The notes under the pieces are model-generated. The model did not search any database. It was not told the DNA's origin and saw nothing but the letters and a program-made list of their open reading frames with translations. Below are positions 8,504-17,334 of a DNA stretch of 64,000 bases, in pieces. A program made the translations under genes and the position numbers. This stretch comes from Burkholderia oklahomensis C6786 (GTDB taxonomy: Bacteria; Pseudomonadota; Gammaproteobacteria; Burkholderiales; Burkholderiaceae), in assembly GCF_000959365.1 (NCBI RefSeq), contig NZ_CP009556.1:558001-622000 (forward strand). Reading direction: 5' to 3'. Numbering within the stretch: position 1 is the stretch's first letter; each line of letters starts with the position of its first letter.

Positions 8504-9769
8504 ATGAACAGCAATAGCCAGGTGTCGGCGACCGAAAAGCCGAACTGGTACAAGCAAATGACGGTAACCGAGAAGCGCACGTTCATGGCCGCGTTCGGCG
8601 GTTGGGCGCTCGATGCACTCGATTTCATGGTGTTCACGTTCGTCATCACGACCTTGATCTCGGTGTTTCACATCGACAAGGCCCAGGCCGGCATGCTGGC
8701 GACGATCACGCTGCTGTTCTCGGCGATCGGCGGGTGGCTGGCCGGCATTCTTGCCGACCGTTTCGGCCGCGTTCGCGTGCTGCAGTTCACGATCCTCTGG
8801 TTTTCCGTCTGCACCGCATTGATCGGCTTCGCGCAGAACTTCGAGCAGATTTTTGTCCTGCGTGCGCTTCAGGGTCTCGGCTTTGGAGGCGAATGGGCGG
8901 TCGGTTCGGTGCTGATGGGCGAGATCGTGCGAACCGAGTATCGCGGCCGAGCGGTCGGCACGGTGCAAAGCGGCTGGGCGATCGGTTGGGCAGTCGCTGC
9001 GATCCTGTACACGTTGTCGTTTTCCGTGCTGCCCGAAGATTACGCGTGGCGCGCGCTGTTCTGGGCAGGCGTCGTGCCGGCGCTGCTCGTCGTGTTCATA
9101 CGCAGGAAGGTGCCGGAGCCGGAGCTGTTCCAGCGCACGCGCAAGCGGGAAGCAGCAAGCGCCAATCCGATGTCGACCTGGGCGATCTTCTCGCCCGCGC
9201 TGATCCGGACGACCGCCCTGAGCGCGTTGCTCTGCACCGGCGTCCAGGGCGGCTACTATGCGGTGACGACGTGGCTGCCGACCTTCCTGAAGACCGAACG
9301 CCACCTGTCGGTGATCGGCACGGGCGGCTATCTGCTCGTCATCATCGTCGGTTCGCTCGCGGGATACCTGGTTGGCGCCTGCCTGACCGATCGCCTCGGC
9401 CGCCGGGCGAACCTGCTCGTGTTTTCCGTACTGTCCGGCGCGTGCGTCTTCGTCTACACACAGCTTCGACTGTCGAACCCGCAGATGCTGTTCCTCGGAT
9501 TTCCGCTCGGCTTCGCCGCATCCGGGATCTTCAGCGGCATGGGCGCGTATCTGACCGAGCTTTTCCCGTCTGCGGTGCGAGCCAGCGGGCAGGGGTTCGC
9601 TTACAACTTCGGACGCGGAATCGGTGCGCTGTTTCCGAGCCTGGTCGGCTATCTCGCGAAGACGAGCGGCCTCGGCACGGCCATCGGCATGTTCGCGGGC
9701 GGCGCCTATCTCATCGTGTTGATTGCCGCGCTGCTGCTGCCTGAAACGAAGGGGCGCGAAATAGCCTGA
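8504..9769 (+). CDS. MFS transporter (AAHS/sialate-type organic acid permease)
   Basis: A 421-residue MFS permease with 12 predicted helices. The helix-1 motif GWALDALDFMVFTF and loop motif ADRFGRVR match acid:H+ symporters such as the AAHS group and NanT-like carriers. The start at 8504 has GAGGAGA at good spacing. It follows the amidohydrolase by 64 bp and probably shares its transcript. The gene ends 20 bp from the convergent LysR gene. Confidence 0.83.
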   Translation: MNSNSQVSATEKPNWYKQMTVTEKRTFMAAFGGWALDALDFMVFTFVITTLISVFHIDKAQAGMLATITLLFSAIGGWLAGILADRFGRVRVLQFTILWFSVCTALIGFAQNFEQIFVLRALQGLGFGGEWAVGSVLMGEIVRTEYRGRAVGTVQSGWAIGWAVAAILYTLSFSVLPEDYAWRALFWAGVVPALLVVFIRRKVPEPELFQRTRKREAASANPMSTWAIFSPALIRTTALSALLCTGVQGGYYAVTTWLPTFLKTERHLSVIGTGGYLLVIIVGSLAGYLVGACLTDRLGRRANLLVFSVLSGACVFVYTQLRLSNPQMLFLGFPLGFAASGIFSGMGAYLTELFPSAVRASGQGFAYNFGRGIGALFPSLVGYLAKTSGLGTAIGMFAGGAYLIVLIAALLLPETKGREIA

Positions 9770-9788
9770 CCGCGCGCCGGACGCCGAG

Positions 9789-10676
9789 TCAGCGAAAATC
9801 CGCATGCTGCCGCACCAGCGCCAGCATCGACGGAATCAGCCCGCGCATGTCGCCGCGCCGCCACTGGAATGCATAGTGGAGCGGCGACAACGGCGGCTCG
9901 CTCGTCAACTGCATCAGGCCGCTGCCCGTTCGCGCAGCGGCCCAATCGGCGGGCAGGAAACCGATGCCGACACCTTCGCGCAGCATGCCGGCCACCGCGC
10001 CCCAGTTGTTGCAGGTGATGCGTCGAGGATGGTCGATGCCGCATGCCAGCAGCCATTCGTCGAGGATGCGCGTGACGCCCGAGCCGGAAGGCAGGATGAC
10101 GAGCGCATGGCTCGCGATCAGCGCCGGCGTCAGCGTGCGCTCGCCGCCGACCAGTTTCTCCGCTGCCATCCACGCGAACCGGGCTTCCGTCACCGGCTGC
10201 GACAGGATGCTGCCGCGCGACGAACGGCCCGCGATCACCGCGAAATCCAGCTCTCCCGCATCCACCTTGTCTTCGAGCGCCGCGCCGACGTCGACATACG
10301 GCTCCAGGATCAATTGCGGATGCAATTTCTGGACGGCCGCGACGAAACGGGGCAGCCAGGTCAACGCCGACAGCTCGCCCACGCCAAAGCGCAGACGGCC
10401 GGTCAATCCCTTGTCTTCCGCAAACGCGTCCTGCAGCGCCGCCACGGACTCCAGAACCCGAACCGCGGCTGGCAGCAGCGTTTCGCCGTCCTCGGTCAAC
10501 ACCGCCCGGTGACCGCTGCGGTCGAACAGCGTGCGCCCCATGACCTGCTCCAGTTCGTTGATCCGCTTGGACAACGAAGAAATGGACAGATGAAGCCGCT
10601 GCGCCGCGGTCGAGAAATTGGCGCATGTCGCCGCCCAATAGAAGGCGTCCAGTTGCTTGAGCGTCGGAGTTGCCAT
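9789..10676 (-). CDS. LysR-family transcriptional regulator
   Basis: A 295-residue LTTR. The winged helix at residues 1-62 reads LKQLDAFYWAATCANFSTAAQRL then LSISSLSKRINELEQ, and the periplasmic-binding-fold effector domain fills the rest. It is divergent from the FMN 2-hydroxyacid dehydrogenase across a 100-bp region with repeated TTATCG elements, so that gene is the likely direct target. The permease-amidohydrolase cluster on the other side may also be controlled. The effector is unknown. Confidence 0.87.
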   Translation of the reverse strand: MATPTLKQLDAFYWAATCANFSTAAQRLHLSISSLSKRINELEQVMGRTLFDRSGHRAVLTEDGETLLPAAVRVLESVAALQDAFAEDKGLTGRLRFGVGELSALTWLPRFVAAVQKLHPQLILEPYVDVGAALEDKVDAGELDFAVIAGRSSRGSILSQPVTEARFAWMAAEKLVGGERTLTPALIASHALVILPSGSGVTRILDEWLLACGIDHPRRITCNNWGAVAGMLREGVGIGFLPADWAAARTGSGLMQLTSEPPLSPLHYAFQWRRGDMRGLIPSMLALVRQHADFR

Positions 10677-10776
10677 GGTTCTTCGCTTTTATCGAACGAT
10701 TTTATTTGAAGATTATCGCTTTTTATCGATACTTCGGCTGCATAGAATGGCAGCGTCGCTTCAGGAAAGCCCATAG
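10677..10776. promoter_or_regulatory. Divergent promoter region for LysR and 2-hydroxyacid dehydrogenase
   Basis: This 100-bp AT-rich gap contains TTTTATCGA at 10687, TTATCG at 10713 and TTTTATCGATA from 10721. Clustered repeats between a LysR gene and its divergent neighbour are the usual place for LTTR recognition and activation sites. The exact operator boundaries cannot be set by eye. Confidence 0.5.
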
Positions 10777-11997
10777 ATGACCTCCCTTACCTCCCCCATC
10801 GTGGAAGAGAGCCGGCCTGTGGCCAGCCTCGGCAAGCCGCCGCGCGTTCTGCAGGACGTACTGAGTCTGCACGACTTCGAGGCCAAGGCGCGTCGCGTGT
10901 TGCCGCGTCCGATCTTCGGCTACGTCAGCGGCGCGGCCGAAGACAACCGCACCCGCGACGACAACCGCGCCGTGTTCGATGAATACGGCTTTGTGACCCG
11001 CGTGCTCTGCGACGTTTCCCAGCGGCAGCAGGCAGTCGAATTGTTCGGTCAGCGCTTTGCGTCGCCGTTCGGCATCGCGCCGATGGGCATCCATGCGCTG
11101 TCGGTCTATCGCGGCGACGTCGTGTTGGCGCATGCGGCGCAGCGCGCGGGGATCGTCTCCATCATGAGCGGTTCCTCGCTCATTCCGCTGGAAGAAGTTG
11201 CCGCCGCCGCACCGGGGACGTGGTTCCAGGCGTACCTGCCGGGAGACGCGAGCCGCATTCGCGCATTGCTCGAGCGCGTCGCGCGTGCCGGCTACAGGAC
11301 GCTTGTGATCACCGTCGACATTCCGGTGTCCGCGAACCGTGAAAACAACGTGCGCACGGGCTTTTCCACGCCGCTGCGCCCAAGCCTGCGCCTTTTCTGG
11401 GACGGACTGACGCGGCCGAGCTGGCTGCTCGGCACCTTCGCGCGCACGCTGCTCAAGCACGGCATGCCCCACTTCGAGAATTCGTTTGCGACACGCGGCG
11501 CGCCGATCCTTTCCGCCAACGTGCTGCGGGATTTCTCCGCGCGCGACCACCTCAACTGGACGCATGTGCGGCAAATCCGCCGGCAATGGACAGGCGATCT
11601 GGTGATCAAGGGCATCCTCAGCGTCGAGGATGCCGTCATCGCGCGCGAGGCGGGCGCCGACGGCATCATCCTTTCGAACCATGGCGGCCGCCAGCTGGAC
11701 GGCGCTTCGTCGCCGATGCGGATCCTGCGGGACGTGGTGCAGACGGTGGGCGGCGATTATCCGGTGATGATCGACAGCGGCTTTCGGCGAGGATCGGACG
11801 TGCTGAAGGCGCTGGCGCTGGGCGCACGCATGGTGTTCGTCGGGCGGCCCTTCAACTACGCGGCGGCCGTGGCGGGCGAGGCCGGCGTGGCGCATGCGAT
11901 CCGCCTGTTGCAGGAGGAAGTGGACCGCAACATGGCCATGCTGGGGGCGAACGGATGCGGCCAGCTCACCCCGGACATGCTGATCCGCAAGCGTTAA
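10777..11997 (+). CDS. FMN-dependent alpha-hydroxy-acid dehydrogenase (lactate/mandelate dehydrogenase family)
   Basis: A 406-residue TIM-barrel flavoenzyme of the LldD/MdlB/glycolate oxidase family, which oxidises (S)-2-hydroxy acids to 2-oxo acids. The active-site signature SNHGGRQLDG is at about residues 299-308 and contains the catalytic histidine. N-terminal IFGYVSGAAEDN and DIPVSANRE also match. FMN-phosphate residues are in the GFRRGSDVLKALALGA block. A long loop between the barrel halves is compatible with membrane association. Divergent LysR control and the nearby permeases suggest oxidation of an imported hydroxy acid; lactate itself is not proven. Confidence 0.87.
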   Translation: MTSLTSPIVEESRPVASLGKPPRVLQDVLSLHDFEAKARRVLPRPIFGYVSGAAEDNRTRDDNRAVFDEYGFVTRVLCDVSQRQQAVELFGQRFASPFGIAPMGIHALSVYRGDVVLAHAAQRAGIVSIMSGSSLIPLEEVAAAAPGTWFQAYLPGDASRIRALLERVARAGYRTLVITVDIPVSANRENNVRTGFSTPLRPSLRLFWDGLTRPSWLLGTFARTLLKHGMPHFENSFATRGAPILSANVLRDFSARDHLNWTHVRQIRRQWTGDLVIKGILSVEDAVIAREAGADGIILSNHGGRQLDGASSPMRILRDVVQTVGGDYPVMIDSGFRRGSDVLKALALGARMVFVGRPFNYAAAVAGEAGVAHAIRLLQEEVDRNMAMLGANGCGQLTPDMLIRKR

Positions 11998-12363
11998 TCG
12001 CGTTAGCCAGCCTCGCGCCCGCTCGGTCGCGTCGCCGCCGCGATCGGGCGGGCGGCGCTCATCGACGATTTCGACAGTATTCAGCCAAGCGAAGTATTCG
12101 CGCGGACGGCCGCCGCGAATCTTCGGTCGCAACGCGTCATGTGCAGGATCGGCATGCAGCGAGCGGCTTCGCGCGATTGCGATCGTTCCGCGCTTGCGGG
12201 CGGGCGTCCGCTGCGTCGACCCGTCGTATATTCGATTCGGCGGCAAACGCCGCGCTGATCGAGCTGCGGGAAATCTCGACGTTTGCATGCGGCGCGCCGA
12301 CCGCCGCAGCCTGCGACATGCGCGACGCACGCGCTCGCGGGCCGCGCGAAACCCATCACCCCC
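11998..12363. other. Intergenic region
   Basis: About 365 bp between the ends of two convergent genes. It has GC-rich inverted sequences near 12020-12060 but no T tract, so no terminator is called. No gene seen. Confidence 0.5.
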
Positions 12364-12984
12364 TCACCGCAACTGCACGGCCGCGAGAAACAGCACCATG
12401 CTGCCGATCGCGCCGTCGAGCACGCGCCATGCGAGCGCGCGCTTGAACCACGGCGCGAGCAACCGCGCGCCGTATCCGAGCGCGACGAACCAGATCGCGC
12501 TGACCGCCATCGCGCCGATCGCGAACGCGCTGCGCGCGCCTTCCGGCTCGCGCGCGCCGGCCGTGCCGATCAACAGGAACGTGTCCAGATAAACGTGCGG
12601 ATTGAGCCACGTGAACGCGAGCGTCATCAGCACGATCGGCCATGCGCGCTGCGCGGGCGGCGCGACGGCGGCGCCCGTCGCGTCGAGCGTCGCGTGGCCG
12701 GGCTTGAATGCGCGGCGCAGCGCGCTCAGGCCGAACCATGCGAGATACGCGAGGCCGACGTACAGCACCGCGTGAACGAAGGCCGGATAGCGCTCGACGA
12801 GCACCGACGCGCCGCCGACGCCCGCGCCGATCAGGATCATGTCCGACAGCGTGCAGAGCAGGATGATCTTGCCGACGTGCGAGCGCATGATTCCTTGCCG
12901 AAGGATGAACGCGTTTTGCGCGCCGATGGTGACGATGAGCGATGCGCACAGCATCGCGCCGTGAGAAAAAGCGATCCAGTTCAT
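12364..12984 (-). CDS. argO: LysE/ArgO-family basic amino acid exporter
   Basis: A 206-residue, six-helix inner-membrane exporter. The N-terminal segment LIVTIGAQNAFILRQGI and the AFTWLNPHVYLDT motif are diagnostic of the LysE/ArgO branch that exports lysine and arginine. It is divergent from a LysR regulator of the ArgP/LysG type, the classic pairing in which the regulator senses intracellular basic amino acids and activates the exporter. The arginine-versus-lysine preference is not visible in the sequence. Confidence 0.9.
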   Translation of the reverse strand: MNWIAFSHGAMLCASLIVTIGAQNAFILRQGIMRSHVGKIILLCTLSDMILIGAGVGGASVLVERYPAFVHAVLYVGLAYLAWFGLSALRRAFKPGHATLDATGAAVAPPAQRAWPIVLMTLAFTWLNPHVYLDTFLLIGTAGAREPEGARSAFAIGAMAVSAIWFVALGYGARLLAPWFKRALAWRVLDGAIGSMVLFLAAVQLR

Positions 12985-13091
12985 GTTCGTTGTTGCTTCA
13001 GGCGATGGACTAATGGAGCAGGAGGCGCTAGTCTGCGTTGATCGCCTGGGTAAGAAAAGCTAAATCATCTAATGCTGATTAAGGAAAACTG

Positions 13092-13985
13092 ATGCTCGAC
13101 TACGCGTTGCTCGATGCGCTCGCCGAAGTGATCCGTCACGGCTCGTTCGAACGGGCGGCGAAAGCGCTCAACGTGTCGCCTTCCGCGGTGTCGCAGCGCG
13201 TGAAGCTGTTGGAGGAGCGAGTGGGGAGCGTGCTCGTCAAGCGCGGGCAGCCGTGCGTCGCGACGACGTCGGGCGCGCTGTTGTGCCGCCACACCGAGCG
13301 CGTGCGGATGCTGGAAGCCGAGCTGTCCGGGCACATGCCCGGATTCGCCGGCGTGGAGACGGGCGCATGGCCGATACTGCGCGTCGCCGTCAACGACGAC
13401 AGCGTCGCGACCTGGTTCGTCGACGCGGTCGGCCCGTTCTGCGCGGAAAGCGGCACGCTGCTCGATCTCGTGATCGACGATCAGGACTACACGGCGGAGC
13501 GGATTCGCGACGGCAGCGTGCAGGGCGCGGTGACGGCACTCGCCGAGCCGATCCAGGGCTGCCGCTCGACGCGCCTCGGCCGCATGCGTTATCACGCGGT
13601 GTGCTCGCCCGCGTTCTACGCGCGCTATTTCGGCAAAGGCATCAACCGCGACGCGCTGCGGCGCGCGCCGTGCGTGATGTTCAATCCGAAGGACGGCCTG
13701 CAGGCGCGCTTCATCCGGCGCGTGACGCGTGTGGATCTCGATCCGCCGCAGCACTGGATTCCGCACGTCGCCGGCTATCTGCGCGCGTGCGAGGCGGGGC
13801 TGGGCTGGGGAATGTGTCCGGAGCGAATGGTCGAGCGTCGGATCGCCGCGGGCGAACTCGTCGATTTGTCGGAAGGAAAGAGCATCGACGTCGAGCTCTA
13901 CTGGCAGAGCTGGCGATTGTCGATCGGCTGGCTGGACGAGTTCAGCGCGGCGCTCAAGAAGCGCGCCGCGCAGTTTCTCGATTGA
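13092..13985 (+). CDS. argP: LysR-family regulator ArgP/LysG (IciA type)
   Basis: A 297-residue LTTR with the helix-turn-helix at residues 1-60 (AEVIRHGSFERAAKALNVS then SAVSQRVKLLEE). The effector domain carries the ArgP-like AVNDDSVATWF segment and the closing WGMCPERMVE block. It is divergent from the LysE/ArgO exporter; the 107-bp gap at 12985-13091 is AT-rich near 13060-13080 and should hold the target promoter. In E. coli and Corynebacterium the orthologue activates the exporter in response to arginine or lysine. Confidence 0.88.
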   Translation: MLDYALLDALAEVIRHGSFERAAKALNVSPSAVSQRVKLLEERVGSVLVKRGQPCVATTSGALLCRHTERVRMLEAELSGHMPGFAGVETGAWPILRVAVNDDSVATWFVDAVGPFCAESGTLLDLVIDDQDYTAERIRDGSVQGAVTALAEPIQGCRSTRLGRMRYHAVCSPAFYARYFGKGINRDALRRAPCVMFNPKDGLQARFIRRVTRVDLDPPQHWIPHVAGYLRACEAGLGWGMCPERMVERRIAAGELVDLSEGKSIDVELYWQSWRLSIGWLDEFSAALKKRAAQFLD

Positions 13986-14021
13986 TTCGATGCGATGCGA
14001 TGAAAAACGAGCCGCGCCTGG

Positions 14022-14777
14022 TTACAGGCGGTGGAGGCCGTCGAAATCGACGATGCGGACCATCCGGCCTTGCATCTCGATCAGCCCGCGCTTGTGGAAC
14101 TTCGACAACGTGCGGCTGACGGTCTCGAGCGTCATGCCGAGATAGCTGCCGATGTCTTCGCGGGTCATCCGCAGGTTGAATTCGTTAGGCGAATAGCCGC
14201 GCTTCATGTAGCGCGACGACACGTCGAGCAGGAACGCCGCGACGCGCTCCTCGGCGTTCAACGAGCCGAGCACCATTGTCTGCGACGTCTCGCGGACGAT
14301 CTGCTCGCTCATCAGCTTGTGCATCCGCAACTGCATCGTGCCGGCTTCCGAGCATAGCGTCTTCAGCGCGCTGTACGGAATCACGCAGACCGAACTGTCT
14401 TCGAGCGCGACCGCGGTGCGCGGATGCGCGTCGTCGCAGATGCCGTCGAGGCCGAGCGCTTCGCCCGCGAGATGCAGCCCGGTGACTTGCTCGCGACCGT
14501 CGTGGCGTGTGGCGATGGTCTTCAGCGATCCTGAGCGAACCGCGTACACGTTGTCGAAATTATCGCCTTCGCGGAACAGCGTTTCGCCGCGGCGGACCGG
14601 GCGCGCGGTGCAGATCACGGATTCGAGGCGCGCGAGCGCCTCGGGGGCGAGCCCTTGGGGCATGCAGAGATGGCGCATCGCGCACGTCGAACAGTGCGCG
14701 GCCTGACGCGGTGCCCACGTACTGGAGGCATGGACGGGAGCAGCGGCGGCGGCGGGTCGGGCGACGGGCGTAAGCAT
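14022..14777 (-). CDS. fnr: FNR/CRP-family redox-sensing transcriptional regulator
   Basis: A 251-residue CRP-fold regulator. The N-terminal cluster CSTCAMRHLC (Cys-x2-Cys-x5-Cys) plus a later Cys in TLCSEAG gives the four cysteines that bind the oxygen-labile [4Fe-4S] cluster in FNR. A cyclic-nucleotide-binding-fold barrel is followed by the HTH MTREDIGSYLGMTLETVSR, whose E-xx-SR recognition residues fit TTGAT-type FNR boxes. The ATG at 14777 gives the standard length; an upstream in-frame extension lacks coding character. It adjoins a universal stress protein, a common anaerobic target of FNR. Confidence 0.9.
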   Translation of the reverse strand: MLTPVARPAAAAAPVHASSTWAPRQAAHCSTCAMRHLCMPQGLAPEALARLESVICTARPVRRGETLFREGDNFDNVYAVRSGSLKTIATRHDGREQVTGLHLAGEALGLDGICDDAHPRTAVALEDSSVCVIPYSALKTLCSEAGTMQLRMHKLMSEQIVRETSQTMVLGSLNAEERVAAFLLDVSSRYMKRGYSPNEFNLRMTREDIGSYLGMTLETVSRTLSKFHKRGLIEMQGRMVRIVDFDGLHRL

Positions 14778-14926
14778 GATGGATGGCTCTGAGGTTGAAT
14801 CGGTAAAGCCATTGTCCCATCGTGGACAAAGCCTGTTTAGCGACAAAACGCCGCGACTCCCCGTGCGATTTCCTTGTTCGGCCGCAACGCGCGGTTGCGG
14901 CGAAACATCGCATCCGTTGCGTTCGG

Positions 14927-15394
14927 TCAGCTGTCCCGATCTTCCGGATGGGCGGCGGACGGGATCAGCAGCACGGGCAGCGCCGAGTGGCGCACGCACT
15001 GTTCGGCGACGCTGCCGAGCACGAGCCGTTTGAAACCGCGGCGGCCGTGCGTGCCGAGCACGAGCAGATCGGCGCCGAACGCTTTGGCGCCGTCGACGAT
15101 GAGCGACGGCACGTCGGCGAGCGACGACGCTTCGCCGATTTTCATCGCGCCCTTCACGCCGGCTTCCTGCATCTTCTGCGCAAATTCCTTCGCCAGATCG
15201 TTGCCCTGCTGGAGCAGTTGCGTGCGAAGGATCGACGGATCGTAGCCGGGCACGTTGTAGTAGATCGCAGCGTTTTCCACGATGTAGAAGGGCTGCAATT
15301 CCGCGCCGCTCGTCTTCGCGATGTCGAGCGCCGCGTCGAATGCGTGGCGTGCCGTTTCGCTGCCGTCGACTGCGACAAGAATGCGCTGGTACAT
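14927..15394 (-). CDS. Universal stress protein A family
   Basis: A 155-residue UspA-fold protein starting MYQRILVAVDGS. The ATP-binding signature GTHGRRGFKRLVLGS (G-2x-G-9x-G-S) is at about residues 116-130. Such proteins aid survival during starvation, anoxia or oxidative stress. It is transcribed in the same direction as the fnr-type gene that follows, and a strong hairpin lies in its leader. Redox control through FNR is plausible but no FNR box is clear. Confidence 0.9.
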   Translation of the reverse strand: MYQRILVAVDGSETARHAFDAALDIAKTSGAELQPFYIVENAAIYYNVPGYDPSILRTQLLQQGNDLAKEFAQKMQEAGVKGAMKIGEASSLADVPSLIVDGAKAFGADLLVLGTHGRRGFKRLVLGSVAEQCVRHSALPVLLIPSAAHPEDRDS

Positions 15395-15421
15395 GATGTC
15401 TCCGTGGTGCGGTTGAGAAAA

Positions 15422-15441
15422 GATCGGCCGTTCGGCCGATC
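15422..15441 (-). terminator. Perfect 9-bp hairpin in the usp leader, followed by a T run
   Basis: The arms GATCGGCCG and CGGCCGATC are separated by two bases. Reading on the minus strand, TTTTCTC follows directly, then the GGAG ribosome site of the usp gene. The shape is that of an intrinsic terminator placed inside the 5' leader, either blocking upstream read-through or acting as an attenuator. Confidence 0.5.
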
Positions 15442-15817
15442 GAGTTTGACGATGTCTTTTTACAAAGTAAACGATTACTGACTACGATGCGGCGAACTGA
15501 CGCAGCCGAGTAAACGCGGCGTCGGACTTTTCCGGTTTCGATCGAGCGCGGCGGTTTTTTTGCGCGCGATTTGCGTATCGACCGGGTCGGCTCGCGCCGC
15601 GTTCCTCGACGCCGTAATAGACTTGGCTGGAACTCGGGCTGGCTCGCCTGCCGACGCGAGCCGATGCTGGTTTGAAACGCATCGGGCGATACCGTTCCCT
15701 GTGTTTCGTGCGGCGCTCGATGGAGGACGGCAGGCGTTGGCGCCGGAGATGCGTGTCGATGGGCGTAGCCGCTGCGCCTGCTTGTTCGTTTCGTTCAACC
15801 GGAGAAGGAGGAAACCT
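15442..15817. other. Intergenic region
   Basis: About 375 bp. The left end is AT-rich (TTTTTACAAAG) and probably holds the usp promoter. The rest shows no supported gene, and the frame extending the next gene upstream looks non-coding. Confidence 0.45.
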
Positions 15818-16048
15818 ATGCCGTATGTCGTGCTCGAGTTGCTGACCGAAGACGCCGACCGGTACTCGCTGCCGGACCTGATCGGCGTGGACAGCGCCTC
15901 GCCCGATATGCCGCACGTTTGCGAAATGCTGCTCGCGGACGCTCAATGGCCGACGATCCAGGCCTATCTCGATCGGCAGGAACTGCCGTACAAGTTCGCG
16001 CGGCCGAGCACGGCGCGGCGGGTTCCTCGTAATAATCCGTGCTGGTAG
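15818..16048 (+). CDS. Small conserved-looking protein of unknown function
   Basis: A 76-residue acidic-to-basic soluble protein starting MPYVVLELLTEDADRYSLPD. It is supported mainly by an unusually strong ribosome site (GGAGAAGGAGGAAACC) at correct spacing before the ATG. No transmembrane segment, signal peptide or known motif is seen. The C-terminus is Arg/Pro-rich. Confidence 0.55.
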   Translation: MPYVVLELLTEDADRYSLPDLIGVDSASPDMPHVCEMLLADAQWPTIQAYLDRQELPYKFARPSTARRVPRNNPCW

Positions 16049-16440
16049 CGCGGGGCGTTTGGCGCAGGTCGGATCGGCCTGATCTCGTGCGTCGGTCGAT
16101 CGTTGCCGTGATGTGTTGGGGAAGACGATCGGCTTGTCGCGAAAGCTGCTGTTCTCGATGTGCCGAGACTTTCCCCTTCGTTGCAGTCCCGCGCGAGCGG
16201 CTTGCTGACGTTCGTGCCTCCAGCCCTCGGCGGCAAGCCGCTCGCGCTTCATCCATCGACAAGCCGAACGTTAGGCCTGTTGCTTGTCGATCGGCCGGCG
16301 CATATCGACGGTTTGCGTTCCATCCGCCTACCGTGCGGCGATCGGTGAAGGCCGGGCAGGTGAAACCCGTCGATGGCGGAGGTCTACGCGAACGCGGCGA
16401 ATGAATCGACGGCGAAAGAAGGTGCGAACCGCGTCACGCA

Positions 16441-16650
16441 TTGAGGCTGCCGACGCTCCCGAAAAATCTCACCCATGGCGGAATGGGCCAGGTCGGCATG
16501 CTCGCGATCCTGCCGTACGTCGCGACGATGATCGGCATGTGCGCGACGTCCTGGCCGCCGGATCGCACCGGCAGGCGGCGGCTCTTCATTGCCGGACCGC
16601 TCGTCGGCTTCGCCGCGCGCCTGTTCCTGTCGGTCCGCTGCCAGGCGTCG
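16441..16650 (+). pseudogene. Relic of an MFS sugar-acid permease
   Basis: A frame here reads GMGQVGMLAILPYVATMIGM followed by SDR-like DRTGRRR and AGPLVGFAARLFLSV. This resembles helices 7-9 of tartrate/galactonate-type MFS carriers (GLLTAIPY... SDRTGERRW). No N-terminal or C-terminal half is present nearby. It lies upstream of two sugar-acid catabolism genes, consistent with a decayed operon. Confidence 0.5.
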
Positions 16651-16805
16651 GGTGAGCGCGAGCCGTTCGTCGCGGGACGGCTCACGTTCACGCCGCCCGC
16701 TCGCTGCGAGCGCAGACGGCACGTTTCCACGCGATATATCGCCGATGCGGGTCGCATGCGGCGCGCGCCGATCGAATCAACGCAAGACGACAGACAGTCA
16801 ATCGG

Positions 16806-17211
16806 AACCGCGGTCATGAACGACATCCTCCTGCTGGCGTAGAAGCGCGCCCATACCTTCAGCTTCGACGATCTCGAATCGAAGACGGCGCCCGCGCACG
16901 TCGTGCTGCCGACTATCCGCTCGAGTTCGCGGTCGATCCGGCGCGCCGTCATGCGTCCGCCGGGGATCTTCGGGATCGAAACCGCCTGGACGCGCGGCCA
17001 CGAAGGCGATCATCGCGTCGCCGTGATCGATCCCGACGCGCCTCGGCGTACGAGCCTGCTCGACAGGTGGCCGTGTTATCTGCCGCATCGCATGGATCCG
17101 GCGCTCGTGCGCACGTTCGCCGCCGCGCTCGCCGATTTGAGCGACACGGCGCGCCGCGGGGTCTGGCAAGATAATGCGATTCGCGTGTACCGGATCGGCG
17201 CGCCCGATTGA
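16806..17211 (+). pseudogene. Relic of an amidohydrolase-like gene
   Basis: A frame with an internal stop after eight codons continues to 17211 and ends FAAALADLSDTARRGVWQDN then AIRVYRI, the style of C-terminus seen in amidohydrolase-2 lactonases. The sequence upstream reads coherently only in pieces from different frames, which suggests indels. It directly precedes the KGSA dehydrogenase gene. Assignment is weak and rests on the tail and context. Confidence 0.35.
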
Positions 17212-17334
17212 GTCGCCCCGATTCGACCGACTCGACCGATTCGCTCGATTGACCCGATTCGCCCAATCTGTCCGCGGGCGGCGCGCGTCGCGACGTTCGC
17301 CCGGCCACGGCGGATTTTTCAATCCGGAGGAAGC

